From Bacteroides pyogenes DSM 20611 = JCM 6294 (GTDB lineage Bacteria > Bacteroidota > Bacteroidia > Bacteroidales > Bacteroidaceae), in contig NZ_ATZH01000010.1 of NCBI RefSeq assembly GCF_000428105.1, positions 60,870 to 124,869 on the forward strand: 64,000 nt of DNA, read 5' to 3'. The position numbers and the translations under genes were made by a program. The notes beneath the pieces were generated by a model. The model was not told where the DNA came from and did no database searches. It saw nothing but the letters and a program-made list of their open reading frames with translations. Each line of letters begins with the position of its first letter. Within the stretch, counting starts at the first letter, position 1. Positions 16,893-25,780 of this stretch are shown in pieces.

Positions 16893-18107
16893 TTACTTAT
16901 TGAAATGAAGAGTATGCCCCATTCTTTCCTTCTTTGTTCTCAAATAACGTTCATTATATGTATTGGGAACGATCTCCACCGGCACATTTTCTACAATTTC
17001 CAGTCCATAAGCCTCCAAGCCTACACGCTTCACCGGATTGTTTGTCAGAAGCTTCATCTTGTGCACGCCCAGTTCACGCAAAATCTGCGCTCCTACTCCG
17101 TAATCGCGCTCGTCGGCCAGATGCCCCAGACAGATGTTGGCATCGACAGTGTCCATACCTTCTTCCTGAAGTTTATAAGCTCTCATCTTTTCCATCAGGC
17201 CGATTCCGCGTCCTTCCTGATTAAGGTAAATGATCACCCCCTTACCTTCTTTATCGATCATTTCCATCGCTTTGTGCAACTGTTCACCGCAGTCGCAACG
17301 TTTGGAACCGAAGATATCTCCTGTGGCACACGAAGAATGAACGCGTACCAAGATCGGTTCGTCTTCTTTCCATGTTCCCTTAAAGAGGGCCACATGTTCC
17401 AGCCCGTTTAGTTTCTGCTTGAAAGGAATGAGACGGAACATTCCATGCTCGGTAGGCATACTCACCTCCACTCCCTTTTCTACAATTGATTCTTGCTTCA
17501 ACCGATAAGCTATCAAATCATGAATAGAAATCAACTTCAAGCCGTGCTCGTCTGCCATCTTGCGCAGCTCCGGCAAGCGGGCCATCGTGCCGTCTTCATT
17601 CATTATTTCCATCAAAGCTCCTGCAGGATACAAACCTGCCAGACGTGCCAAGTCGATGGTTGCCTCTGTATGTCCGGCACGGCGCAACACGCCTTTCTCC
17701 TGCGCATACAAAGGATTGATGTGCCCGGGACGTCCGAAGGTGGAAGGCGTAGCAGACGGATCGGCCAATGCCTGAATGGTAGCTGCCCGGTCGGCGGCGG
17801 AAACGCCGGTAGTACATCCTTCGAGCTTATCCACAGTCACCGTAAAAGGAGTTCCCAATACGGAAGTGTTATCGCTTACCTGATGAGGCAAATCGAGTTC
17901 CTTACATCTTGAAACAGTAATGGGGGCACACAACACTCCGCGGGCATGCTTCAACATAAAGTTCACTTTCTCCGGAGTAATCTTCTCTGCGGCAATAATC
18001 AAATCGCCTTCATTCTCGCGGTCTTCATCATCTACCACTATAACGAAATTACCTTCTTTAAAATCGGCAATCGCGTCTTCGATTCTATCCATTCTAATTT
18101 CTTCCAT
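16893..18107 (-). CDS. ribBA: Bifunctional 3,4-dihydroxy-2-butanone-4-phosphate synthase / GTP cyclohydrolase II
   Basis: The protein catalyses both entry reactions of riboflavin synthesis. The N-terminal RibB half has [11 protein letters not shown] near residue 27 and [16 protein letters not shown] near 145. The C-terminal RibA half has [24 protein letters not shown], which holds the three zinc Cys, and [14 protein letters not shown]. Its 404 residues are standard. It starts 7 bases after the end of the LptF/G-type gene, so it is in that operon. I see no FMN riboswitch. Confidence 0.97.
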   Translation of the reverse strand: MEEIRMDRIEDAIADFKEGNFVIVVDDEDRENEGDLIIAAEKITPEKVNFMLKHARGVLCAPITVSRCKELDLPHQVSDNTSVLGTPFTVTVDKLEGCTTGVSAADRAATIQALADPSATPSTFGRPGHINPLYAQEKGVLRRAGHTEATIDLARLAGLYPAGALMEIMNEDGTMARLPELRKMADEHGLKLISIHDLIAYRLKQESIVEKGVEVSMPTEHGMFRLIPFKQKLNGLEHVALFKGTWKEDEPILVRVHSSCATGDIFGSKRCDCGEQLHKAMEMIDKEGKGVIIYLNQEGRGIGLMEKMRAYKLQEEGMDTVDANICLGHLADERDYGVGAQILRELGVHKMKLLTNNPVKRVGLEAYGLEIVENVPVEIVPNTYNERYLRTKKERMGHTLHFNK

Positions 18108-18113
18108 AATATC

Positions 18114-20012
18114 TTATTTATTAATTTTCTGTATAATGAGTTGAACTTGTTCATTGTTCTTTATGATACGCTCCATATCTTTGGCCAACCGGACGCGGAA
18201 CGCCCAGATACGGAAATAAAAGAACAAGCCGACAGGGAATATAATACCCGCCGCCAGATTCAGCCAATAGATATGAAACGGGCGTACATGAGCAGAAACG
18301 GGAATGATCGGATAATTGTTTAACGCATTGAGCAGAGCGGCAGATTTCGTATTCGACATTTCTTCCACCAGCGCCTCGAGCTTTCCGTTGATAGCTATCA
18401 TCTCATCGTCTTTCTCAGCCGACATCCACAACCGGAAATAATTGGGAGCTTTAGTCAAACGATTCTTCGAGGCATACATCCTGCAATCGGCTGTCAGAGC
18501 TTCCAAATCAGCAGGAATGCGGTTATAATCCGGATCATCGATGATCACCTCTTTTTTGAACAAATGCCGGACACTGCGGATGCCCACTATTCTTCTGAAC
18601 CAATTCATATACGCATCGGCATTCAGCACAACGGAGTCTTTGTTCGATTTATAAGTGAGAAAAGTGCCGAGAGGGGCCAACACCGCAGTACTTGTCCACA
18701 CTCCCATCCACACGATCCATTTACCGTCGCGCGCCATCTTATAACCTGTATTATCGATAATGTAATAAACAATAAACAGAAGTACCGACACAATGACCGG
18801 CATACCCAATCCCCCCTTACGAATGATTCCTCCCAGCGGAGCACCGATGAAGAAAAAGACCAGACAAGAAAGCGAAATTGTGATTTTCTTATGCCATTCT
18901 ATCTCATGCTTTCTCATACTATAATCATTTCCTTCCATGGTATAACTCTTAAAAGTCAAGTCGCTGGCTAAGTTTTCCACACGACCGGCCGCGCCGGAAA
19001 TAATTTTCTGTTTCTGCATCAAAGGAGCTATATTATAAAGACTGTCGATATTATAATTCCGGATATTCGCTTCCTTTATCTTTATCGTATCCTCTTTACT
19101 CAATCCGTAAGGAGACCTGAAAACTCCCTCCGACATTTCGAGATAATACTGCCTTCCGACACTATCGCCTATTATCTTCATAGAGTCAATAGAAACCTGC
19201 AAAGATTTCATGTTTTTAGCCGATGACTGGTTACTCATAATACTGGCATCGGCCATGTTAAAGTCGGAATCGAATTCTATAATCATATGTTTTTCGCGAA
19301 ACGACTCGCGCCGATAAGGCACATTGTCCGACTTCATATTCTGACTCTTGAGGTTTTCGAACAAATCGCCGCTATACAGATGCAGCCAAAGATGTTGTTT
19401 GTCCGCCGTCATCTCCATGCGTCCGGAATCCGCATAAATAATATGCGCATTCTCAAATCCATCTTTCATATTATAGATGAGCACATCGTATAGCATTCCC
19501 GTCCTCCGGTCTTTTTTTTCCACTTTTAAATTATAATCGGTAATCGTCGTATAAAAGACTCCTTCCGGGATATCCAATTCGGGTGACTTCTGTTTCATCG
19601 AAATAATAAGCGTTCCCAAATTGGCTTGAGCAATAGGGCCTACTACATTCTGAAAATAAAAAGAAGTGGCTACCAGACCACAAACAAAAAAGACCAACGG
19701 ACGCATAATCTTAATCAAAGAAATACCCGCAGCTTTCATTGCAAGCAATTCATAGCGTTCGCCAAAATTTCCGAAGGTGATTAAAGAGGCCAGAAGTATG
19801 GCCAAAGGCAGAGAAATCGGAACAAGTGTCAGGGCAGAGTAAAAGAAGAATTTAGCCATCACACTCATTTCCAACCCCTTCCCAACCAATTCATCAACAT
19901 ACTTCCACAGGAACTGCAACATGAAGATAAAAAGGCAAATGAAGAAAGTGCCGACAAAGAGCATGAAAAAACTCTTCACGATAAATATATCTAATTTCTT
20001 TATGCGTAGCAT
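18114..20012 (-). CDS. LptF/LptG-family lipopolysaccharide export permease
   Basis: The 632-residue inner-membrane protein belongs to the YjgP/YjgQ family, which forms the membrane part of the LptBFGC machine that moves lipopolysaccharide to the outer membrane. Three hydrophobic helices lie in the first 110 residues (VKSFFMLFVGTFFICLFIFM is the first). A large periplasmic part and three more helices (about 380-470) follow. Bacteroidetes homologues carry a C-terminal extension with further hydrophobic helices, as here. LptF and LptG cannot be told apart by eye. Confidence 0.9.
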   Translation of the reverse strand: MLRIKKLDIFIVKSFFMLFVGTFFICLFIFMLQFLWKYVDELVGKGLEMSVMAKFFFYSALTLVPISLPLAILLASLITFGNFGERYELLAMKAAGISLIKIMRPLVFFVCGLVATSFYFQNVVGPIAQANLGTLIISMKQKSPELDIPEGVFYTTITDYNLKVEKKDRRTGMLYDVLIYNMKDGFENAHIIYADSGRMEMTADKQHLWLHLYSGDLFENLKSQNMKSDNVPYRRESFREKHMIIEFDSDFNMADASIMSNQSSAKNMKSLQVSIDSMKIIGDSVGRQYYLEMSEGVFRSPYGLSKEDTIKIKEANIRNYNIDSLYNIAPLMQKQKIISGAAGRVENLASDLTFKSYTMEGNDYSMRKHEIEWHKKITISLSCLVFFFIGAPLGGIIRKGGLGMPVIVSVLLFIVYYIIDNTGYKMARDGKWIVWMGVWTSTAVLAPLGTFLTYKSNKDSVVLNADAYMNWFRRIVGIRSVRHLFKKEVIIDDPDYNRIPADLEALTADCRMYASKNRLTKAPNYFRLWMSAEKDDEMIAINGKLEALVEEMSNTKSAALLNALNNYPIIPVSAHVRPFHIYWLNLAAGIIFPVGLFFYFRIWAFRVRLAKDMERIIKNNEQVQLIIQKINK

Positions 20013-20040
20013 CTTATATAGTTCTCATACTTTAAAGATG

Positions 20041-20048
20041 CAAAAGTA
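20041..20048 (-). promoter_or_regulatory. -7 box of the LptF/G-ribBA operon
   Basis: TACTTTTG on the minus strand, 29 bases before the ATG. Confidence 0.5.
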
Positions 20049-20091
20049 GCAGAAAAAAAGAAGCGCCGAAAAATATTTGGTTGAAAGTTAG

Positions 20092-20478
20092 CTAAAAACC
20101 GCACGTTCTTCTCAATTTAGCCACCTGCGACTCCCAAAGTTCTCTCATATCATCTGTCTCATCGGGATAGGCGAAATCGATAATCTCCAACACATAGTCG
20201 CCTGTAAGCTCGTTATAATTCATTTTCATTTCAAAATAATCCCGTCCATCCGCATCGTCTTGCCAACGAAAACGAATGAATGAAAAAGAGCGGATCGCTA
20301 CTATCTCAGCCAACCGATGTTCAGTTTTACCCCAATGGAATTCGACATTCTTATCATCGGAAACCACTTTATCGGCAAACCAGTTTTCCAAGCCGGTGGG
20401 CGTACTGATAGCTCCCCATAAGATGTTTTTGGATGTCGCGTTCAAAAGGTACTCCAAATGAATCTTTTCTTTTTTCAT
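20092..20478 (-). CDS. START-like (SRPBCC/AHSA1-type) domain protein
   Basis: The 128-residue protein starts MKKEKIHLEYLLNATSKNILW and has the pattern of the START/AHSA1 fold: GLENWFADKV after the first strand, then FIRFRWQDD and YVLEIIDFAYPDE. Small single-domain proteins of this kind are conserved in Bacteroidetes; their ligand is unknown. The ATG at 20478 fits homologous starts better than one 20 codons upstream. Confidence 0.75.
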   Translation of the reverse strand: MKKEKIHLEYLLNATSKNILWGAISTPTGLENWFADKVVSDDKNVEFHWGKTEHRLAEIVAIRSFSFIRFRWQDDADGRDYFEMKMNYNELTGDYVLEIIDFAYPDETDDMRELWESQVAKLRRTCGF

Positions 20479-20648
20479 AGCAGATTTTATTTGTTTTGTG
20501 CGTGCCAATATAAAGACTTTTTTCTGAATACACAGCATAAAGCATATACTTTATTGCTTATTTTCCGTTTTTCAGACATGGAGTCGGCATTTGATAACGA
20601 AAAAGAAAGACATTAAAGAAAAAACTTCAAAAAAAACAATCGTATAAT

Positions 20649-20679
20649 TTTGGAGGTTATCGAAAAACATCTATCTTTG
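20649..20679 (+). promoter_or_regulatory. Promoter of tRNA-Met
   Basis: TTTG (20649-20652), a 19-base spacer and TATCTTTG (20672-20679) make a near-ideal Bacteroidetes promoter. The bases CTTTGCACCCGCAA that span the start point recur upstream of tRNA-Phe. Confidence 0.75.
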
Positions 20680-20700
20680 CACCCGCAATCAAGAAATGAT

Positions 20701-20777
20701 GGCGGGATAGCTCAGCCGGTTAGAGCGCATGATTCATAATCATGAGGTCCCCGGTTCAATCCCGGGTCCCGCTACCA
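20701..20777 (+). tRNA. tRNA-Met (anticodon CAT)
   Basis: The cloverleaf is complete: acceptor stem GGCGGGA with TCCCGCT (one G-U pair), anticodon loop TTCATAA on the stem CATGA/TCATG, a T-loop GTTCAATC and an encoded CCA. The anticodon stem lacks the three G-C pairs of the initiator, so this is an elongator. A CAT anticodon is also used by lysidine-modified tRNA-Ile, which cannot be fully excluded, but the anticodon stem resembles elongator Met. Confidence 0.93.
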
Positions 20778-20885
20778 ATAAGAAATAAGGCGTTTGAGAG
20801 GCTTCCACTCTTGGGCGCCTTTTTCTTTTAATGACAAAATGATACAAAAAGCAGCTACTTACTTGGAATATCCAACTCGAAAGAG

Positions 20886-20893
20886 TAGCTTTG
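20886..20893 (+). promoter_or_regulatory. -7 box of aspA
   Basis: TAGCTTTG fits TAnnTTTG. It overlaps an in-frame alternative start at 20891, which is thereby excluded. Confidence 0.5.
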
Positions 20894-20926
20894 TGGCATG
20901 GAAATAACCTTCAAAGAATTACAGAC

Positions 20927-22357
20927 ATGAAAAACAAAAATGATGACTTTCGTATCGAAAGCGATTTGATCGGCGAACGCCGGATACCTTCCGACAAACT
21001 GTATGGTGTTCAAACATTACGTGGAATCGAAAACTTCCGCATCAGTAACTTCAAACTAAGCGATTATCCTTTATTCATTCAAGGGTTGGCTTGGACAAAA
21101 GAAGCCGCAGCTATCGCCAACCACCGTTTGGGCATCATCAACGATGAGCAAAAAAGGGGCATTGTAGAAGCTTGCCACGAATTGTTGGAAGGAAAACATC
21201 ATGAACATTTCCCCATCGACATGATTCAAGGAGGGGCAGGAACAACAACCAACATGAATGCCAATGAAGTGATTTGCAATCGGGCATTGCAGATCATGGG
21301 GCACCATCCCGGCGAATTCCAATACCTGTCTCCCAACGATCACGTGAACGGAGAGCAATCTACAAACGATGCTTATCCGACAGCCATTCATCTGGGACTT
21401 TACGCCTCTCATTTGAAATTCCGCGCACACTTCATCGAACTGATCGACGCGCTAAAAGCCAAAGGAAAAGAATTCGCCCATGTACTGAAAATGGGACGCA
21501 CCCAACTGCAAGACGCCGTCCCCATGACATTGGGACAAACTTTTGACGGATTCGCTTCCATATTGGAGATTGAACTGGACAATCTCGACCATGCTTCGGA
21601 AGAGTTACTCGAAGTGAATATGGGAGCCACAGCCATCGGTACGGGCATTTGCGCGGAACCTCAATACGCGCCTTACGTAATCGAAGCGCTGTGCCAAGTA
21701 ACAGGATGGAAAGTGAAGCTGGCACGCGACCTTGTAGGTGCCACCAGCGACACGTCATCAATGATAGGATACAGTTCCGAGTTGAAGCGGATTGCTGTTA
21801 AGATGAACAAGATATGCAACGACCTGCGGTTGTTGAGCAGCGGACCGCGAGCAGGATTGAACGAAATCAACCTGCCCGCCATGCAACCGGGTTCTTCCAT
21901 CATGCCGGGTAAAGTGAATCCTGTAATTCCGGAAGTTATGAATCAGATTTGCTACAAAGTAATCGGGAACGACCTCACCGTAACGATAGCAGGCGATGCG
22001 GCTCAAATGGAGCTGAACGCAATGGAACCGGTGATGGCGCAATGTTGTTTCGAATCGCTCGATCTCATGGCCAACGGATTCGACACACTGCGTACACTAT
22101 GCATCGAAGGAATCGAGGCCAACGAACAAGTATGCAGCAATTACATCAAAAACAGTATCGGAATCGTTACCGCGCTTAACCCGATTATCGGATACAAAAA
22201 TTCCACTAAGATAGCCAAAGAAGCGATGGAAACCGGTAAAGGCGTATATGAATTGGTATTGGAGCATGATATTCTGGACGAAAAAGACCTGAATACCATA
22301 CTATCGCCCGAGAATATGATTTGCCCCGTAAAGCTGGATATCAAACCGAAACATTAG
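20927..22357 (+). CDS. aspA: Aspartate ammonia-lyase
   Basis: The 476-residue enzyme converts aspartate to fumarate and ammonia, feeding fumarate respiration. It shows the fumarase/aspartase superfamily motifs: GGAGTTTNMNANEV near 95-110, GRTQLQDAVPMTLGQ near 185-200, and the catalytic-loop signature SSIMPGKVNP near 322. The last of these holds the catalytic Ser. GRTQLQDA and the N-terminal IESDLIGERRIPSDKLYGVQT favour aspartase over fumarase. It has its own promoter after the tRNA. Confidence 0.94.
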   Translation: MKNKNDDFRIESDLIGERRIPSDKLYGVQTLRGIENFRISNFKLSDYPLFIQGLAWTKEAAAIANHRLGIINDEQKRGIVEACHELLEGKHHEHFPIDMIQGGAGTTTNMNANEVICNRALQIMGHHPGEFQYLSPNDHVNGEQSTNDAYPTAIHLGLYASHLKFRAHFIELIDALKAKGKEFAHVLKMGRTQLQDAVPMTLGQTFDGFASILEIELDNLDHASEELLEVNMGATAIGTGICAEPQYAPYVIEALCQVTGWKVKLARDLVGATSDTSSMIGYSSELKRIAVKMNKICNDLRLLSSGPRAGLNEINLPAMQPGSSIMPGKVNPVIPEVMNQICYKVIGNDLTVTIAGDAAQMELNAMEPVMAQCCFESLDLMANGFDTLRTLCIEGIEANEQVCSNYIKNSIGIVTALNPIIGYKNSTKIAKEAMETGKGVYELVLEHDILDEKDLNTILSPENMICPVKLDIKPKH

Positions 22358-22497
22358 GCAAAAGAGCGAAGCGACGAATCTTTCAGAAACAAGATGGAGT
22401 CGATTCAACAACATTGAAGCAAAGAAACATGCCGAAAACAGCTTAAAAGCAAATCAATAAAAAAGAGAACAAAAAGAAGTATTCATTTGGATTTCTC

Positions 22498-22545
22498 AAA
22501 ACGGAGAGTGTATAGAAAAACAAAAGTACATTCTCCGTTTTTACA
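22498..22545 (+). terminator. Terminator-like hairpin downstream of aspA
   Basis: AAAACGGAGAGTGTA pairs with TACATTCTCCGTTTT with one mismatch across a 14-base A-rich loop, ending in Ts. The remainder of the 22358-22848 gap shows only a weak 78-codon frame, which I reject. Confidence 0.6.
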
Positions 22546-22817
22546 AACATATGTTTCGACTCTTGATATCAGAGATTTCGGCAAATACCTGAAAAGCAGC
22601 CCTGAACAACGCTTTCCATGTTTTAAGAATTATACCACACTGAACCTCTTACGCTTCAGACTTGAACTCAGACTGACAAAACAAACGCTTTGTTGTATTC
22701 ATTTCCTTCTTCCGAAAACTTGATTTTATTTTGACCTATAAGTCCACCTCCATATTCCTTCAAAACGATTCGTCCACTCTGCACACATCTTTTTCTTTCT
22801 AATTAAAAATTAATAAG

Positions 22818-22825
22818 TAACTTTG
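22818..22825 (+). promoter_or_regulatory. -7 box before the CCxxHxxxC protein gene
   Basis: TAACTTTG, 24 bases before the ATG at 22849. Confidence 0.5.
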
Positions 22826-22848
22826 CGGGGAATTGATTTAGTAGAATT

Positions 22849-23283
22849 ATGTGGATACTCATCATCGGTCTGATGTTGCTCGGGATTGTGGCCATGACGG
22901 CAGGAATCATACGCAATGAAAGACTGCAAAAGAAAATAGAGAAAGGCGAACTGGACAGCATGCCGGAGGTAAAAGAAGTAAATACGGAATGCTGCGGACA
23001 GCACGAAACTTGCGAGAAGGACAGCCTGCTGGCTGCCGTGAGCAAGAAGATAGAGTACTACGACGATGAAGAGCTGGATGAATTCGTCGGGCGCTTCAGC
23101 GACGAATATACGGAAGAAGAGGCCGAACTATTCCGCGATGTGCTTTACACCATGCAGGAAGTGGAAGTGGCAGGATGGATACGAAGTCTGCAACTGCGGG
23201 GCATCGAGTTTCCCGACGTATTGAAGGACGAAGTGTACCTGATCATCGGAGAAAGAAGAACCAGAGGAATCTGGAAGGAGTAA
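22849..23283 (+). CDS. Conserved membrane-anchored protein with a Cys/His cluster, unknown function
   Basis: The 144-residue protein has one N-terminal transmembrane helix (WILIIGLMLLGIVAMTAGII), then a charged linker with the cluster CCGQHETC at about residues 49-56. An acidic helical domain (YYDDEELDEFVGRFSDEYTEEEAELF) follows. The CC-x2-H-x3-C cluster looks like a metal or iron-sulfur site. The next gene, 57 bases on, is a metal-type ABC permease, which suggests a role in metal handling. No family function is known to me. Confidence 0.75.
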   Translation: MWILIIGLMLLGIVAMTAGIIRNERLQKKIEKGELDSMPEVKEVNTECCGQHETCEKDSLLAAVSKKIEYYDDEELDEFVGRFSDEYTEEEAELFRDVLYTMQEVEVAGWIRSLQLRGIEFPDVLKDEVYLIIGERRTRGIWKE

Positions 23284-23340
23284 AAGGAAAGCTCCGCATG
23301 GCCCGGCAAACCTGATAAATCGAAAATAAAACAAAAGACA

Positions 23341-24153
23341 GTGGACCTCCTACATTATACATTTTTTCAGCATGCCTTGCTCGGAAGCTTTCTGGCAAGC
23401 ATTGCCTGCGGCATTATCGGCACTTACATCGTAACGCGCCGGCTGGTGTTCATCAGCGGAGGAATCACGCACGCTTCTTTCGGCGGAGTGGGTTTGGGCT
23501 TATTCACCGGAGTTTCACCCATACTTTCGGCGGCGGTGTTTTCCGTTTTGTCGGCTTTCGGCGTGGAATGGCTCAGCAAACGGAAAGACATGCGCGAGGA
23601 TTCGGCAATAGCTGTCTTCTGGACGTTCGGCATGGCGGTGGGAATCATCTTCAGCTTCCTCTCGCCGGGATTCGCGCCCGACTTGTCCTCCTATCTGTTC
23701 GGGAACATTCTCACCATCAACCGGGCGGATTTATGGATGCTCGGCATACTGTCCGTCGTGTTGGCGGTGTTTTTCAGCCTTTTTATCCGTCCCATCGTCT
23801 GCATCGCCTTCGACCGCGAGTTCGCCCGCTCGCAAAAGATTCCCGTGGAGCGGTTCGAATACCTGCTGATGATGCTCATCGCCCTCACCATCGTATCGTG
23901 CCTGCGGATGGTAGGCATCGTGCTGGCAATCTCGCTGCTCACCATTCCGCAGATGACCGCCAACCTGTTCACTTACAGTTTTAAAAAGATTATCTGGCTG
24001 TCCATCGCCATCGGCTTCCTTGGTTGCCTGGGCGGCCTGTTCATCTCTTACCACTGGAAAGTTCCTTCGGGAGCTTCCATCATCTTCTTCTCCATCTTGA
24101 TTTATGCCGGTTGCAAGACGGGGAAAAGCTGCCTGACAAGAAAGTTATCATAA
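23341..24153 (+). CDS. Zinc/manganese-type ABC transporter permease (ABC-3 family)
   Basis: The 270-residue protein has about eight hydrophobic helices and the ABC-3 family motifs GIIGTYIVTRRLVFISGGITHASFGGVGLG (residues 22-51) and DREFARSQKIPVERFEYLLM. Such permeases work with a ZnuC-like ATPase and a ZnuA-like binding protein; neither is nearby. The start is a GTG (ATG is absent), which matches the conserved N-terminus. It runs 57 bases behind the Cys/His protein and 18 bases ahead of tsaE. Confidence 0.88.
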   Translation: MDLLHYTFFQHALLGSFLASIACGIIGTYIVTRRLVFISGGITHASFGGVGLGLFTGVSPILSAAVFSVLSAFGVEWLSKRKDMREDSAIAVFWTFGMAVGIIFSFLSPGFAPDLSSYLFGNILTINRADLWMLGILSVVLAVFFSLFIRPIVCIAFDREFARSQKIPVERFEYLLMMLIALTIVSCLRMVGIVLAISLLTIPQMTANLFTYSFKKIIWLSIAIGFLGCLGGLFISYHWKVPSGASIIFFSILIYAGCKTGKSCLTRKLS

Positions 24154-24171
24154 ATATATACACACAGAGAT

Positions 24172-24585
24172 ATGGAAATCAAAATTCAATCATTAGAGAA
24201 CATCCGCGAGGCTGCCCGCCAATTTATTGCCGCAATGGGCGAAAGCACTGTCTTTGCCCTATACGGAAAGATGGGAGCCGGCAAAACGACCTTCATCAAG
24301 GCGCTGTGCGAGGAGTTGGGCGTATCGGATGTTATCAGTTCGCCGACTTTCGCCATTGTGAACGAGTATCGCTCGGACGAAACGGGGGAGCTGATTTATC
24401 ATTTCGACTTCTACCGCATCAAGAAGCTCAGCGAGGTGTACGACATGGGATACGAGGATTACTTCTACAGCGGCGCGCTCTGCTTCATCGAATGGCCCGA
24501 ACTGGTGGAGGAACTGCTGCCCGGCGACGCCGTGAAGGTGACGATAGAGGAACAGGAAGACGGCAGCAGAGTGATAAAGCTATGA
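24172..24585 (+). CDS. tsaE: tRNA threonylcarbamoyladenosine biosynthesis ATPase TsaE
   Basis: TsaE is the small ATPase that acts with TsaB and TsaD to make t6A37 in ANN-decoding tRNAs. The 137-residue protein has Walker [11 protein letters not shown] at about residues 32-41, [11 protein letters not shown] near 59 and the conserved HFDFYRI near 79. The end holds CFIEWPE. The stop codon TGA overlaps the ATG of the next gene (ATGA), implying translational coupling. Confidence 0.95.
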   Translation: MEIKIQSLENIREAARQFIAAMGESTVFALYGKMGAGKTTFIKALCEELGVSDVISSPTFAIVNEYRSDETGELIYHFDFYRIKKLSEVYDMGYEDYFYSGALCFIEWPELVEELLPGDAVKVTIEEQEDGSRVIKL

Positions 24586-24827
24586 TCGGGCAATACATCG
24601 TACAGGGAATATTCGTATTGGCGGGAATCACTTCGCTGATGGCGGCCGTGTTCAACTGGGAATGGTTCTTCACCACGCGAAACGCGCAAAGCATCGTTCG
24701 CAACGTGGGACGAGGCAGGGCGCGGCTCTTCTACGCCGTATTGGGCTGTATCCTCATCGGCATGGGAATCTTTTTCTTCGTAGAAACACTGAAGGCGACC
24801 GGAAGTCTCCCCTTATCGGGGCATTAG
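24582..24827 (+). CDS. Small membrane protein of the Imm17-like family
   Basis: The 81-residue protein has two transmembrane helices ([20 protein letters not shown] and [19 protein letters not shown]) separated by the polar segment [22 protein letters not shown]. This looks like the Imm17 family, named from toxin-immunity predictions. Here it is fused by a 4-base overlap to tsaE with no toxin gene near, so an immunity role is doubtful. The resemblance is from memory of the pattern. Confidence 0.7.
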   Translation: MIGQYIVQGIFVLAGITSLMAAVFNWEWFFTTRNAQSIVRNVGRGRARLFYAVLGCILIGMGIFFFVETLKATGSLPLSGH

Positions 24828-24925
24828 TCCGTCGGCGATGCCGGGTTCCGGATATTGCGGAATATCGTTCCATGCACGCCAGGCTGACATTCGGTGCTAT
24901 TGGCGGCTATATCCGAATGACGGGG

Positions 24926-25101
24926 ACAGAGGCTCTGTTTGATAGCAACAGAGGTTCTGTTCGATAGCAACGGAGGTTCTGTTCGATAGCAACGGAGGCT
25001 CTATTTGATGGCAACAGAGGCTCTGTTCGGAAGTGACAGAGGCTTTGTTTGATGTCAACGGAGGCCTTGTCATCAAGCAACGCTGTTTCTGCCTGCGAAC
25101 G
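24926..25101 (+). repeat. Tandem array A: 22-bp units, about seven good copies and one worn copy
   Basis: Seven contiguous 22-bp units start at 24926, 24948, 24970, 24992, 25014, 25036 and 25058, and a worn eighth at 25080. Each has the palindromic core ACAGAG-G-CTCTGT or a close variant, followed by a spacer like TCGATAGCA. Because 22 is not a multiple of three, the frame changes at each unit and the array is not a coding repeat. It lies in a 953-base gap without a credible gene. Confidence 0.9.
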
Positions 25102-25389
25102 GCACAGTGTTCCGAACATCATTTCATAAAAAGCCCCATTCCCGCCCGGCACCCCTCCGAAGAAGCCACGCCGTCGTTTCACCCGCCGCATGCCATACCG
25201 TTTTGCATGAGTCGGACCGACTTTTCTTTCTGAATCGACAACCAAAGAGTAAAAGACATTCAACCGATATTCAAAGGGCGTCGGCCCCAAACGCAAATAG
25301 CAGGAAGCGGCATCAAAACCACTTACAAGTGAAAAAGGAAAAAGTGAATCCGAAACGTTAAACCACAGCCAAAGCGGTAAGTCAAATAG

Positions 25390-25697
25390 GAAAGAATAGT
25401 TTCCCACTGGGGAAACAAAAGTTTCCCGCTATTGAAACAAAAGTTTCCCCGGTGGGAAACAAAAGTTTCACCGAAGGGAAACAAATGATTCGACGAAGGG
25501 AAGCAGAGGGTTCGTTGAAAAGAAACGAAGGATTTGTTAAAGGGACAAAGAAACTTCACCGAAGAGAAGCGGAAGGCCCAACGAAGAGAAACAGAGAATT
25601 CGTTGAAGGGAAGCAGAGAATTCGCTGAAAAGAAGCGGACGATTCGCCGAAAAGAAAACAAACGTTTCACCGAACGAAAACCCAACGCAAACACAGG
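25390..25697 (+). repeat. Tandem array B: 22-bp units, about 14 copies
   Basis: Units begin every 22 bases from 25390 to 25676. The best copies (units 1-3) have the core GAAAC-AAAA-GTTTC, extended in places to GGGAAAC/GTTTCCC. Later copies drift (for example GAAGCAGAGAATTCGTTG) but keep the register exactly over 308 bases. The sequence differs from array A but the period is identical. Long stop-free frames across it on the minus strand result from the repeat and are not counted as genes. The stretch between the arrays (25102-25389) shows no clear repeat or gene. Confidence 0.9.
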
Positions 25698-25780
25698 CAA
25701 AGGGTTTCAGCCCGCGAATCAATGCTCCCGGACAACGGTTTCCGGTCCGGCAAACCGTACGCCTCATCCCCGCTAAACTC

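Noticed and set aside
18108..18113. FMN riboswitch for ribBA
   Set aside because: ribBA follows the LptF/G-type gene by six bases, leaving no space for a riboswitch.
22487..22723. 78-codon frame after aspA
   Set aside because: It starts in the aspA terminator hairpin, and the product has no protein-like pattern.
24582..24827. Toxin-immunity pair suggested by the Imm17-like protein
   Set aside because: No toxin, secretion or polymorphic-toxin gene is near; the gene is coupled to tsaE.
24907..25407. 166-codon open frame on the minus strand across tandem array A
   Set aside because: It runs through a 22-bp repeat that changes frame each unit, has no conserved start or recognisable domain, and its composition follows the repeat.
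24926..25697. CRISPR array
   Set aside because: The units are contiguous with a 22-bp period and have no unique spacers; no cas genes are in the window.
25323..25700. 125-codon Phe/Ser-rich open frame on the minus strand across tandem array B
   Set aside because: The lack of stops is a consequence of the repeated GAAAC-type sequence; the protein is low-complexity and has no start signals.
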